Below, piece after piece: positions 35,725 through 44,614 of a stretch of DNA of 64,000 bases. A program made the position numbers and the translations under genes. Positions within the stretch are counted from its first letter, which is position 1, and every line of letters begins with the position of its first letter. The notes below the pieces were generated by a model. The model worked only from the letters and a program-made list of their open reading frames with translations. It was not told the DNA's origin and made no database searches. Where the stretch lies: assembly GCF_019800005.1 (NCBI RefSeq), contig NZ_JABGCL010000005.1, forward strand, positions 1 to 64,000. The letters are read 5' to 3'. This DNA is from Geminicoccus harenae. Its GTDB lineage: Bacteria; Pseudomonadota; Alphaproteobacteria; Geminicoccales; Geminicoccaceae.

Positions 35725-36480
35725 TCAGGCGGCCTCCTGGCCGAACATCGCGGCGATCACCCGGTCCATGGTCATGGCATCGCGGTCCAGCTCGGCGAAC
35801 AGCCGGGCCTCGCGGAACACCAGCACGCGATGGCAGAGCTGGAGGATCTCCTCGATCTCGCTGGACAGGATCACGAGCGGGATGCCCTGGTCGGCGGCCA
35901 GCCTGCGGAACACCTCGTAGAGCTTCATGCGCGTGCCGAGATCGACGCCGCGGGTGGGATCGTTCATCAGCATCACCCGGGGCTCGCGGGCGAGCCAGCG
36001 GGCCAGCAGCACCTTCTGCTGGTTGCCGCCGGACAGGGTGCCGATGGAGGCATGGGGCGAGCGGTAGACCATGCCGAGCTCACGGGTGAAGTGGGCGAGC
36101 TTCTCCCGCAGCCGGGGGCGGTCGACGATGCCGAAGCGCTGATGGTCGGGCAGGGCGGCGATCGCGAAATTGTCGAACACTGACAGCCCGCCCAGCACGC
36201 CGGTAGTCCGGCGGTCACGCGGCAGGTAGGCCAGCCCCTGTGCGGCGGCCTTGGCGAACTCCGTCACCTGGACGGTGTGGCCGTCCTTGCCCTGCAGGCG
36301 GATCTCGCCGGCTTCCGGCCGGTGCAGGCCGCACAGCGCCTGGATGAACATGTCCTGGCCGTGCCCCTCGAGCCCGGCCAGCCCGACGATCTCGCCCGGC
36401 CTGATCGCGAAGTCGATGGGCGACGCACCCGGCGCCAGCCGGATGCCCTGTGCCGCCAGGATCGCCTGCCCGTCAGTCAT
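35725..36480 (-). CDS. Sugar ABC transporter ATPase, second (degenerate) domain as a separate protein
   Basis: 251 residues equivalent to the C-terminal half of RbsA/MglA. As in that half, Walker A is degenerate (GLAGLEGHGQDMF) and Walker B reads LMNDPTRGVDLGTR without the catalytic Glu, while the signature is good (TLSGGNQQKVLLARWL) and SSEIEEIL replaces the switch His. In most importers this domain is fused to the first ATPase domain. Here it has its own ATG overlapping the first gene by 8 nt. It should pair with the first ATPase as a heterodimer. Confidence 0.88.
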   Translation of the reverse strand: MTDGQAILAAQGIRLAPGASPIDFAIRPGEIVGLAGLEGHGQDMFIQALCGLHRPEAGEIRLQGKDGHTVQVTEFAKAAAQGLAYLPRDRRTTGVLGGLSVFDNFAIAALPDHQRFGIVDRPRLREKLAHFTRELGMVYRSPHASIGTLSGGNQQKVLLARWLAREPRVMLMNDPTRGVDLGTRMKLYEVFRRLAADQGIPLVILSSEIEEILQLCHRVLVFREARLFAELDRDAMTMDRVIAAMFGQEAA

Positions 36481-37213
36481 GGTGATGCACCGGGATGCGG
36501 GTGTCGGGCAGCATCAGGGCGAGCAGCCGGGCACCGGTGATCTCCGCCCCGGCCAGCGTCTCCACCACCCGGCCGCTGCGCAGCACGGTGACCCGGTCGG
36601 ACAGGCGGCGGACCTCGTCCATCCGGTGCGAGATGAAGATCACCAGCCGGCCTTCTGCGACAAAGCTGCGGACCGCGTCGAACAGGACGTCGCGATCGCC
36701 GAAGTCCAGGGCGGCGGTCACCTCGTCCAGGATCAGGATACGCGGGTCGCGCACCAGTGCCCTTGCCAGCACGATGAGCTGCTGCTGGGCCAGGGCCGCC
36801 TCGCCGGCCGGCTGGTCGAGGTCCATGGGCGTACGCGACACGTGGGCCAGGATCTGGGCGGCCTTGGCCTGCCGCTCTGCCCGGCTCAGCCGGTAGGTGA
36901 GCAGGCCGTCATAGCCCATGAAGATGTTCTCGAGCACACTGCGCTCAGGCGCCAGCAGCACTTCCTGGAACACGGTGGCGATGCCGTGGCGCTGCGCGTC
37001 CGCCGGGCCGGTCAGGCGCAGTGGCTGGCCGTCCAGGCGGATCTCGCCGGCGGTGGGCGCCACCACGCCGGAAAGCAGCTTGACCAGCGTGCTCTTGCCC
37101 GACCCGTTCTCGCCCAGGATCGTGTGGACATGGCCAGGGGTGAAGGCGAGGTCCGCCTCGACCAGCGCCAGCGTCTCGCCATAGCGCTTGGTGACGCCGG
37201 ACAGCGTCAGCAT
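36473..37213 (-). CDS. Sugar ABC transporter ATPase, first domain as a separate protein
   Basis: 246 residues equivalent to the N-terminal half of RbsA/MglA. Walker A is GENGSGKST, the signature is ALAQQQLIVLARAL (the family's SVAQQQ variant), Walker B is ILILDEVTAALD, and the switch His lies in FISHRMDEV. It is the catalytically competent half. The protein ends PVHHHD just where a linker to the second domain is normally found. First gene of the membrane operon; divergent from the binding-protein gene across 155 bp. Confidence 0.9.
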   Translation of the reverse strand: MLTLSGVTKRYGETLALVEADLAFTPGHVHTILGENGSGKSTLVKLLSGVVAPTAGEIRLDGQPLRLTGPADAQRHGIATVFQEVLLAPERSVLENIFMGYDGLLTYRLSRAERQAKAAQILAHVSRTPMDLDQPAGEAALAQQQLIVLARALVRDPRILILDEVTAALDFGDRDVLFDAVRSFVAEGRLVIFISHRMDEVRRLSDRVTVLRSGRVVETLAGAEITGARLLALMLPDTRIPVHHHD

Positions 37214-37302
37214 CGCCCACCCCCGCTTCTCGCCGTCGCTCTATCTGGCTCCGGTCGCCCTTCCGGCCGTAACGGTTTGCGCTGGCCCGCGCAAGGTCGC
37301 CC

Positions 37303-37316
37303 TGGTATCGTTTACA
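37303..37316. promoter_or_regulatory. Candidate LacI-type operator upstream of the sugar importer
   Basis: TGGTATCGTTTACA matches the LacI-family pattern TGTAAACGTTTACA at 11 of 14 positions, with an intact right half-site CGTTTACA. It lies in the divergent spacer between the importer ATPase gene (start 37213) and the binding-protein gene (start 37369), where it could repress both. It shares TG, the central CG and most of the right half-site with the site at 32009-32022. Confidence 0.5.
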
Positions 37317-37368
37317 TATGAAGAATGCCGGCCCAGCAACGAGGCCGGCGAGGGGGAGCAAGGAGCAC

Positions 37369-38565
37369 ATGACGGCACATGGCGCGCGCCGCACCTGGCT
37401 TGCGGCACTGGGGGGATTGGCGGGGCTGGCCCTGACGGCGGGCATGGCGGGCGGTGCCGCGGCGCAGTCGCTGGCCGACCTGCCGGAGGAGCTGCAGGCC
37501 CTCTACACCGACGGCATCCCGGTGGGCCCATCCGCCTATGACGACTTCCAGATGCCGGCCAAACCCTGGCGCTGGTGCCACTCCGAATCCTACATGGGCA
37601 ACCCCTGGCGGGTCAGCGCCGCCAACGAGCTGAAGCGGCTGGTCGAGAACGCCAAGGCCGAGGGCCTGGTCTCCGAGTTCGAGATGTCGGACTCCAACGG
37701 CGACGTGACCCAGCAGATCGCCCAGGTCCGCGCCTTCATCGACAAGGGCTGCAGCGTCATCACCATGATCGCCGGCTCGTCCACGGCGCTGAACGACGTA
37801 ATTGAAGCCGCCTACAAGGCCGGCATCCCCGTAGTGACCACCGCCAGTGCCGTCACCAGCCCCTATGCCCTGAACATCCAGCACAATCACAATGTCTGGG
37901 GCTACAACATGGGCAAGGGCATCGCCGCCTACCTGAACGGCCCGGGCAACGTGCTGGAGGTCGAGGGCATCCCGGGCAGCCCGATCGTCGCCCAGGAGAA
38001 TTCCGGCGGCGAGCGCGCCTTTGCCGAGCATCCCGACATCACCATCCTGGGCCGGGTCAGCGGCAACTGGACGGCGAACGTCACCAAGAGCGTGGTGCTG
38101 CAGTTCCTGGCCACCAACCCGTCGCCTATCGACGCGGTCTGGACCACCGGCAGCGAGACCCGGGTGATCGCCGAGGCGTTCGAGGAGGCCGGCCGGCCGG
38201 TGCCGCTGATCACCGGCTCCATGTCGGGCGATGCGCTGGGCTACTGGAAGGAGCACCAGGACACGTTCAAGTTCTACGGCGGCGCCATCCTGCCGACCGT
38301 GGCCTCGCACAACACCTATCGCGCGGCGGTGCGCCTGCTCGAAGGCCAGCAGCCGATCGTGAACACGATCATTGTGCCGGTCCCGGAGATCAAGCAGGAG
38401 GATCTCGGCAAGTGGGCCGCCCCCTGCATGACCGTGGAGTCCGGCTCGATCTTCCCGATCCCGCCGGCCGACCCGATCAGCGAGACGATGATGGACGGCT
38501 ATTTCCGCAAGGGTGCCGGCACGCCCGGCTACGACTTCGCCACCACGCCGGACCCGTGCGGCTGA
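37369..38565 (+). CDS. Sugar-binding periplasmic protein (Peripla_BP_4 type)
   Basis: 398 residues with a signal peptide (RRTWLAALGGLAGLALTAGM, cleavage near AAA-QS). The mature protein is a class B sugar-binding fold: NELKRLVENAKAEGLVSEFE, then DVTQQIAQVRAFIDKGCSVI and TSPYALNIQHNHNVWGYNMG. The sugar cannot be named. It carries several Cys and an unusually long C-terminal segment ending FATTPDPCG. ATG 37369 follows AAGGAGCAC. Divergent from the ATPase-permease operon, with which it forms a complete importer. Confidence 0.9.
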   Translation: MTAHGARRTWLAALGGLAGLALTAGMAGGAAAQSLADLPEELQALYTDGIPVGPSAYDDFQMPAKPWRWCHSESYMGNPWRVSAANELKRLVENAKAEGLVSEFEMSDSNGDVTQQIAQVRAFIDKGCSVITMIAGSSTALNDVIEAAYKAGIPVVTTASAVTSPYALNIQHNHNVWGYNMGKGIAAYLNGPGNVLEVEGIPGSPIVAQENSGGERAFAEHPDITILGRVSGNWTANVTKSVVLQFLATNPSPIDAVWTTGSETRVIAEAFEEAGRPVPLITGSMSGDALGYWKEHQDTFKFYGGAILPTVASHNTYRAAVRLLEGQQPIVNTIIVPVPEIKQEDLGKWAAPCMTVESGSIFPIPPADPISETMMDGYFRKGAGTPGYDFATTPDPCG

Positions 38566-38645
38566 GCGAGGGCTGACGGCGGCGGGAGCCTGGCCTCCTG
38601 CCGCAAACCCGGCGAGACTGCGGGAGAATCGACGGGAGAAGAGGG

Positions 38646-39770
38646 ATGGACGAGCGGCTCCAGCGTAGCGCTGCGGCAGTGGCCGAGGCCGGGGCGGACT
38701 GGCTGGTCCTGACCGCACCGGATGCGGTCGCCTATGCCACCGGCCATGTCGTGCCGATCGAGGCCGGGCCTTCGCCCTTTGCCGGTGGCCCGACGCTCGC
38801 TCTGGTCGGCCGCGACGGCACGGCCGGCTTGGTCGTCGCCAATGTCGAGGCTGGTGCCGCGGCGCGTGCCTGGGTCGACCAGACCGTCGTTTACGAGGGC
38901 TACGGCTTCGAGCAGCCGGCCCCCTATCCGCAGAACTATCAGACAGCGGTGGCCGAACTCGTGCGCCGGCTGGGCGTGCGGGGGCGGATCGCCGCCGATC
39001 CGGTGACCTTCCCCGCCCGGCTGGCCGAGATCCTGCCGGCCGATCCCGGGCTGGACGCGATGATGTCCCTGGCACGGGCACGGGCCACCAAGACCGCCGC
39101 GGAGATCGTGGCCCTGCGCCGCTCGGCGGAGGCCGCGGCGGTGGGCCAGGCCGCGTTCGTCCGGGCATTGCGGCCCAGTCGCAGCGAACTCGCCGTGTTC
39201 GCCGAGCTGCGCTGCGCGATCGAGGAATTCGCCGGCGAGCGCGTGCCGATCACCGGCGACTTCATATCCGGGGTGGCCCGGACCGCGGCGTTCACCGGCT
39301 GGCCCAATGCCCGCGTGATCGAGCTAGGCGATCCGGTGATGGCCGACCTCGCCCCCAGGATCGCCGGCTACTGGGGTGATTCCTGCCAGGTGACGGTGGC
39401 GGGCACGCCGCGCCGTGGCCACGAGCGCCTGTACCAAGCGTCCAGGGGTGCGCTCGACCTGGCCATGTCGCTGATCCGCCCAGGCCTGCGCATCGACCGG
39501 TTCGATGCCGAGATCCGCGCCCATGTCGCCAAGACGGGCTTCGCCTACCCGCACCATACCGGGCATTCGATCGGCACCGCGGTCCACGAGTTCCCGCGCT
39601 TGGTGCCCTACGAGACCAGCGCGTTCCAGGAGGACATGGTCGTGCTGGTGGAGCCCGGGGCCTATGACCCTGAAATCGGCGGGGTGCGCTCGGAGTTCAT
39701 GCTGCGGGTCACCGCCACCGGCTGCGAGCCACTGGCCGCGTTCGACCAGGTGATGGCGGTCGCCGGCTGA
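38646..39770 (+). CDS. M24-family metallopeptidase (Xaa-Pro peptidase-like)
   Basis: 374 residues with the creatinase/prolidase N-domain followed by the pita-bread M24 catalytic domain. Metal ligands are visible as Asp in VMADLAPRIAGYWGDSC (two), His in HHTGHSIGTAVHEF, Glu in LVEPGAYDPE and Glu in GVRSEFML. It should remove N-terminal residues next to proline or hydrolyse a related amide. It lies 80 bp after the sugar-binding protein; GGGAGAAGAGGG precedes the ATG. The link with the sugar importer is probably only positional. Confidence 0.87.
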   Translation: MDERLQRSAAAVAEAGADWLVLTAPDAVAYATGHVVPIEAGPSPFAGGPTLALVGRDGTAGLVVANVEAGAAARAWVDQTVVYEGYGFEQPAPYPQNYQTAVAELVRRLGVRGRIAADPVTFPARLAEILPADPGLDAMMSLARARATKTAAEIVALRRSAEAAAVGQAAFVRALRPSRSELAVFAELRCAIEEFAGERVPITGDFISGVARTAAFTGWPNARVIELGDPVMADLAPRIAGYWGDSCQVTVAGTPRRGHERLYQASRGALDLAMSLIRPGLRIDRFDAEIRAHVAKTGFAYPHHTGHSIGTAVHEFPRLVPYETSAFQEDMVVLVEPGAYDPEIGGVRSEFMLRVTATGCEPLAAFDQVMAVAG

Positions 39771-39788
39771 GCGTGGCCGGGCCGGAGG

Positions 39789-41273
39789 TCAGTAGGCGCC
39801 GCGCCCCAGCACCACGATCGGGATGGTCTTGAGCAGGATGACCAGGTCGTACCACAGCGACCAGTTCTTCACGTACCAGCAGTCCAGATGGACCCGGCGG
39901 CGATAGTCGACGTCGTTGCGGCCGCTGACCTGCCAGAGCCCGGTCAGGCCGGGGGTGCATTCGAAGTAGTAGGGGAGATTGTCGCCGTAGCGGGCCAGCT
40001 CTTCCGACACGACCGGGCGCGGCCCCACCAGGCTCATGTCGCCGCGCAGCACGTTCCAGAGCTGGGGCAGCTCGTCCAGGCTGGTCTGGCGCAGGAAGCG
40101 GCCGATCGGCGTGATGCGCGGATCGCTTTCCAGCTTGTGCCGCTCCTCCCATTCCCGCCGGCGGTCCGGGTCGCGCTCCAGCAGCTCGCGCAGCTTCTCC
40201 TCGGCATCCGGCACCATGGTGCGGAATTTGTAGCAGGTGAATGGCTCGCCGCGCCGGCCGATCCGGCGATGGCCGAACACCACGCCCCGGCCGGTGTCGC
40301 GGACCCTGAGCGCGATCCAGGCGAACAGCGGGGAAAGCACGACCAGCAGGAGGCTGGCCATCACCAGGTCGAAGGCGCGCTTGACCCCGCGGTTCCAGGC
40401 ACTCGCCAGGTTGTTGTGCAGGCGCAGGGCCAGCACGTCGTGGCTGAAGAAATGGGTGACGCTGGCGGTCGCCACCGGCAGGCCGCGGATCGGCGACACG
40501 ATGTCCACCGAGCGGGACGCCAGCGCGATCTGCTCGACCAGGCTGGTGTGCCGGTCGGCCTCGCCCAGCTCTAATGCAATCACCACGTGCGGCGTGCCCA
40601 GCTCCGGCGGCAGGAGGCTCGGCCAGGGCAGGGTGTTGAGGACCGGGAGCTCCTCCTCCTCGACCTTGAGGTAGCGCGGCGCGTCCGAGCCGGGCGGCAC
40701 CAGGAAGGCGATCGGCTCGAAGCCCAGCATCGGCTCGGACTGCAGCGCCGCGGCGGCATCCACCGCGTTCGGGCCGATGCCGACGATCACGGTCGGCCGG
40801 CGCCAGGCGCCGAGTGCCATCAGCGCGTGCTTGGCGGCCATCCGGGTCAGCGGGATGGCGATCACCAGAAAGCCCCAGTTCGCCAGGAACCAGTGGCGCG
40901 ACATCTCGGTGCGCGACAGGAACAGGCTGGCGGCGTCGATCAGCGCCATCACGCCCAGGACCGAGAGGACGTCGCCCACCTCCAGCCAGAACGGTCGTCG
41001 CCTGGCGTAATGGCCGAGCTTCCAGAAGGTGCCGACCGCGACCAGGGTGAGGGCCGCATAGATCCAGGGTCGCTCGTCGGCCGACATGTGGCCGAGCAGG
41101 ACCGGCGGCAGAGCTTCCTCGACCGAGTAATAGGCAACCGCCCAGCGGGTGCACCAGAAGGCGAGGGCGAACAGACTGGCGTCGAGAAGCGGGAAGAACC
41201 AGGCTTCCCGGGCAGACCGGCGAGCACGTGCCGCGACTTCGAACCGTTCGAGCGTAGACGCCATACCGTTCAT
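39789..41273 (-). CDS. Undecaprenyl-phosphate sugar phosphotransferase (WbaP-like)
   Basis: 494 residues. About five N-terminal membrane helices and a CoA-binding-like middle domain (PTVIVGIGPNAVDAAAALQS) precede the C-terminal bacterial sugar-transferase domain. That domain has RAFDLVMASLLLVVLSPLFA, GRRGEPFTCYKFRTMVPDAE, LDELPQLWNVLRGDMSLVGP and RPVV, then CTPGLTGLWQVSGRNDVDY. It transfers a sugar-1-phosphate onto undecaprenyl phosphate to begin a polysaccharide repeat. No polymerase or flippase gene is nearby; the GT4 gene upstream on the same strand is the only partner. Confidence 0.92.
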   Translation of the reverse strand: MNGMASTLERFEVAARARRSAREAWFFPLLDASLFALAFWCTRWAVAYYSVEEALPPVLLGHMSADERPWIYAALTLVAVGTFWKLGHYARRRPFWLEVGDVLSVLGVMALIDAASLFLSRTEMSRHWFLANWGFLVIAIPLTRMAAKHALMALGAWRRPTVIVGIGPNAVDAAAALQSEPMLGFEPIAFLVPPGSDAPRYLKVEEEELPVLNTLPWPSLLPPELGTPHVVIALELGEADRHTSLVEQIALASRSVDIVSPIRGLPVATASVTHFFSHDVLALRLHNNLASAWNRGVKRAFDLVMASLLLVVLSPLFAWIALRVRDTGRGVVFGHRRIGRRGEPFTCYKFRTMVPDAEEKLRELLERDPDRRREWEERHKLESDPRITPIGRFLRQTSLDELPQLWNVLRGDMSLVGPRPVVSEELARYGDNLPYYFECTPGLTGLWQVSGRNDVDYRRRVHLDCWYVKNWSLWYDLVILLKTIPIVVLGRGAY

Positions 41274-41388
41274 TCACCCGCCGGTACCGGGCCGCGGCAA
41301 CGACCTTTGACACCGGTAGCAAGCATCAATGAAGGCTCTGTTAGAGCGCGCACGCCGTTGGCGCCAGCATTCTGAACTGCCACGGCAC

Positions 41389-42492
41389 CTAGAACGGCGA
41401 AGCCGTGGCGCGGTTGCATACGCTCCGATAAAGCCCGGCATGCGCATCCACCATCCCGTCCAGGCGGGCGATCCGCGCCACCGCACGGCGCGCCCCGTCC
41501 ACCAACTCGGCCGCGAACGGCGGATCGCCCAGGAGCCTCGCCAGGTCCTGGGCAAAGCCCGGGACGTCGTGCGGATCCCGGCGCAGGAGGCCGGACACGC
41601 CATGCTCCACCAGTTCCGGCACCCCGCGCACCGCCGACGCCACGACCGGCACCCCGATCGCCATGGCCTCCGCCAGCGCCAGGGGCAGGCCCTCCCAGAG
41701 CGACGGCAGCACCAGGGCGGCTGCCCGGCGGAGTTCGTCCAGGGCCTGGTCGCGCTGGAGGGCGCCGGTGATCCGCACCCGCTCCGCCACGCCCAGAGCG
41801 CGGGCGCGCGCGCGAACGGCATCCTCCAGCGGCCCGCCGCCGATCATGACCAGCCGCGCATCCCGCAGCGCCGGATAGGCCAGGACGTCCACCGCGAGCA
41901 GCGGATTCTTCTGCGGGACCAGCCGGCCCAGGAACGCGATCAATCCCGGCTCAAGGGTGCCCCGCTCGGGCAGGGCCGCCAGATCCAGGCCGTTATGGAT
42001 GACGCCGTCCGCGGGCCGGCCCGGGTCCAGCCGCCACCGCCCTGCCAGTTGGCGGTCCGCCGCGCACACCCAGACGATCGCCGCGGCACGGCTGCCGGTC
42101 ACCCGTTCCGCCAGCGCGCCGGCCAGCCGCTGCGGCCAGGGCTTGGTGGCGAAATGATAGCCATGCACCGTGTAGACGAAGGGGACGGGTCCCGAAGCCC
42201 GGGCGATCGCCAGGCCCGCGCGCCCGCCATGGGCATGAACCAGATCGGGGCGCACCTCGTCGATCAGCCGGCGCAGCCGCACCGGCGCGCTCCGGTCCAG
42301 CCGGGAGCGCCACAGATCGAGCGGGCGAGCCGCCAAGCCTGCGGCCGAAGCGGTCGCCAGCGCATAACTGTCCGGCGCACTCGCGACGATGCTCTCGATG
42401 CCGTGGCGGGCGCGCAGGCCCAGGCACAGGTCCAGCACCACGCTAGTGCCACCCCCTGGCCGGCCATCCGCCACGAACTGCAAGACCCGCAT
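41389..42492 (-). CDS. GT4-family glycosyltransferase
   Basis: 367 residues of the GT-B fold. The N-domain starts MRVLQFVADGRPGGGTSVVL and has PDLVHAHGGRAGLAIA; the donor-binding C-domain has IAFLGRLVPQKNPLLAVDVL and the EX7E-type motif in LPSLWEGLPLALAEAMAIGV. It adds a sugar from a nucleotide-sugar donor, probably to the lipid-linked glycan begun by the WbaP-like protein 115 bp downstream. ATG 42492 follows GGGGGACAAG; an ATG at 42522 would add ten residues. Confidence 0.9.
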   Translation of the reverse strand: MRVLQFVADGRPGGGTSVVLDLCLGLRARHGIESIVASAPDSYALATASAAGLAARPLDLWRSRLDRSAPVRLRRLIDEVRPDLVHAHGGRAGLAIARASGPVPFVYTVHGYHFATKPWPQRLAGALAERVTGSRAAAIVWVCAADRQLAGRWRLDPGRPADGVIHNGLDLAALPERGTLEPGLIAFLGRLVPQKNPLLAVDVLAYPALRDARLVMIGGGPLEDAVRARARALGVAERVRITGALQRDQALDELRRAAALVLPSLWEGLPLALAEAMAIGVPVVASAVRGVPELVEHGVSGLLRRDPHDVPGFAQDLARLLGDPPFAAELVDGARRAVARIARLDGMVDAHAGLYRSVCNRATASPF

Positions 42493-42554
42493 CGCTTGTC
42501 CCCCGCCCCCTGGGAGCGGCATGGTGGGGCGGAGGTCAAGAGTCGGAGCACGGG

Positions 42555-42725
42555 ATGGGGCTGGAACAGATCTTTCCGCTGATCGCGTCCCTGGCCCTGC
42601 TGGTCTGGCTGTCGCCCACCGTGTTCCGGATGAGCCCGCGGACCCGGGAGTTGACCAGCAGGGTGGCGCTGGGTCTGATCGGGCTGGGGATCGTCCTGGC
42701 GCTGGCCGCGTTCTTCATGGGCTAG
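42555..42725 (+). CDS. 56-residue membrane microprotein
   Basis: ATG 42555 to TAG 42725, preceded by GGAGCACGGG. The sequence has two hydrophobic segments, IFPLIASLALLVWLSPTVF and VALGLIGLGIVLALAAFFMG, separated by a basic turn (RMSPRTRELTSR), giving a predicted helical hairpin in the inner membrane. The family is unknown. It ends 19 bp before the glutathione peroxidase ATG and so probably shares its transcript. High third-position GC and a good ribosome site support it. Confidence 0.6.
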   Translation: MGLEQIFPLIASLALLVWLSPTVFRMSPRTRELTSRVALGLIGLGIVLALAAFFMG

Positions 42726-42744
42726 GGCCATGGGAGGAACAGCA

Positions 42745-43332
42745 ATGGACCGGCTTCTTCTTCGAGTCTTTCTGGCGGCCGCAGTGCTGGCGTGGCCGCT
42801 CATCGGCACTGCCCGTGCCGCGGAAGAAAGTGCCTGGGACTTCGGCTTCAAGGCACTGGAGGGCGGCGACCTGCCGATGCAGCGCTTTGCCGGCCAGCCG
42901 GTGCTGCTGGTCAATACCGCCTCGATGTGCGGGTTCGCCTACCAGTTCGAGGGGCTGCAAAAGGCGTGGGCGGCCAACCGTGACGCTGGCCTGGTCGTGC
43001 TGGGCGTGCCGTCCGGCGACTTCGGCGGCCAGGAATATGGCGAGAGCGGCGAGATCAAGCAGTTCTGCGAGGTGAACTTCGCGGTCGATTTCCCAATGAC
43101 CGAGAAGGAGCACGTGCGCGGGCCTGAGGCGCACCCGCTCTATCAGTGGCTGCTGGCACGGCTGGGCCCCTCGGCGGAGCCCAAGTGGAACTTCCACAAG
43201 ATCCTGATCGGCCGGGACGGCCAGCCGGTCGCCGCCTGGCCCAGCCGCACCGAGCCCGATGCCCCGGAAGTCCAGGCGGCCATTCAGGCGGCACTCGCAG
43301 GCTCAGGCGAGGGCAGGCCCGGCGGGAGCTGA
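42745..43332 (+). CDS. Periplasmic glutathione peroxidase (Cys type)
   Basis: 195 residues with a Sec signal peptide ([20 protein letters not shown], cleavage near ARA-AE). The peroxidatic Cys62 lies in [17 protein letters not shown]; the tetrad partners are Gln96 in FGGQEYG and Trp148/Asn149 in KWNFHKILI. It reduces hydroperoxides, more likely with thioredoxin-like than glutathione donors, given the Cys-type site. ATG 42745 has GGGAGGAACAG upstream. The 3' end overlaps the convergent hutI by 30 nt. Confidence 0.9.
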   Translation: MDRLLLRVFLAAAVLAWPLIGTARAAEESAWDFGFKALEGGDLPMQRFAGQPVLLVNTASMCGFAYQFEGLQKAWAANRDAGLVVLGVPSGDFGGQEYGESGEIKQFCEVNFAVDFPMTEKEHVRGPEAHPLYQWLLARLGPSAEPKWNFHKILIGRDGQPVAAWPSRTEPDAPEVQAAIQAALAGSGEGRPGGS

Positions 43333-44538
43333 GGGCCGGCCCGCCACGACCCGCTCGGCCAGCAGCCCGCTGCCGAAGCCCATCCAGTAGCAGAGCTCGG
43401 CCGGCCGGCTGATCCGCCACAGGCAGAAGTCGGCGCGCTTGCCGACCTCCAGCGTGCCGCGATCGGCCGCCAGGCCCAGCGCCCGCGCGGCATGGGCGGT
43501 CATGCCCAGCAGCGCCTCGTACGGGGTGAGCCCGAACAGGACGCAGGCCAGGTTCATGGCGAGCAGCGGCGAGAGCAAAGGCGAGCTGCCGGGATTGGCA
43601 TCCGTCGCGACCGCCATCGGCACAGCAAAGCGGCGGAGCAGCTCGACCGGCGGGCGCTGCCGCTCGCGCAGCAGGTAGAAGGCGCCCGGCAGCAGGACCG
43701 CGACCGTGCCGGCCGCTGCCATGGCCCGCACGCCCGCCTCGCTCGTGTACTCGACATGATCGCAGGAGAGCGCACCGTAGCGGGCCGCCAGCGCCGCACC
43801 GCCACTGTCGGAGATCTGGTCGGCATGAAGCTTGACCGGCAGGCCCTTGGCCTTTGCCGCCTGGAACACCCGTTCGGTTTCCTCAGGCGAGAACGCGATC
43901 GTCTCGCAGAACGCATCTACCGCGTCGGCCAGACCCTCTTCCGCCACAAGGTCCAGCATCGGTCCGCAGACCAGGTCGACATAGGCGGCCCGGTCCAGTT
44001 CGGCCGGGAAGGCATGGGCGCCGAGGAAGCTGGTCGCCACCGAGACGTCGCGGTCCCGGCCGAGCGCGCGCGCCACCCGCAGCATCCGAAGCTCGGTCTC
44101 GATGTCGAGCCCGTAGCCCGACTTGATCTCGACCGTGGTCACCCCTTCATCGACAAGACGATGGAGGCGGGCACGGGCCAGGCGGTGCAGCTCCTCCTCC
44201 GACGCGGCGCGGGTGCCGTCTACCGTGCGCCGGATCCCGCCGCCCCGCCTGGCGATCTCGGCATAGGGGACGCCTTCCAGCCGCTCCTCGAACTCGCCGC
44301 AGCGCTCGCCGGCGAACACCAGGTGGGTATGGCAGTCGATCAGCCCCGGCAGGATCCAGCCGCCGGCACCGTCATGGATCTCCACGGCCTCGCCCGGCAA
44401 CTGGGCGCGCGGCCCCAGCCAGGCGATCCTGCCATCCCGTACCGCCAGGGCGCCGTCCCGGATCTCGCCACGATCCGGTGCCCCCGGTACCATGGTCGCG
44501 AGCTGCACGTTCACCCATATCCGGTCGAAGCGTTCCAT
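43303..44538 (-). CDS. hutI: Imidazolonepropionase
   Basis: 411 residues of the amidohydrolase superfamily. [20 protein letters not shown] gives the metal-binding Hx[11 protein letters not shown] the substrate-contact stretch, [20 protein letters not shown] and [12 protein letters not shown] the remaining ligands, and [10 protein letters not shown] the catalytic Asp. It hydrolyses imidazolone-5-propionate to N-formimino-glutamate in histidine breakdown. The other hut genes are not in the window, so it is detached from a hut operon here. Confidence 0.95.
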   Translation of the reverse strand: MERFDRIWVNVQLATMVPGAPDRGEIRDGALAVRDGRIAWLGPRAQLPGEAVEIHDGAGGWILPGLIDCHTHLVFAGERCGEFEERLEGVPYAEIARRGGGIRRTVDGTRAASEEELHRLARARLHRLVDEGVTTVEIKSGYGLDIETELRMLRVARALGRDRDVSVATSFLGAHAFPAELDRAAYVDLVCGPMLDLVAEEGLADAVDAFCETIAFSPEETERVFQAAKAKGLPVKLHADQISDSGGAALAARYGALSCDHVEYTSEAGVRAMAAAGTVAVLLPGAFYLLRERQRPPVELLRRFAVPMAVATDANPGSSPLLSPLLAMNLACVLFGLTPYEALLGMTAHAARALGLAADRGTLEVGKRADFCLWRISRPAELCYWMGFGSGLLAERVVAGRPSAPAGPALA

Positions 44539-44614
44539 CTGCCGGCTCCGGCCGCTGCTCTCCCGGAATGCTCCCTAGCAGGAAGTTCCAAGGCTGGCCA
44601 AACCGGGCGCGATC

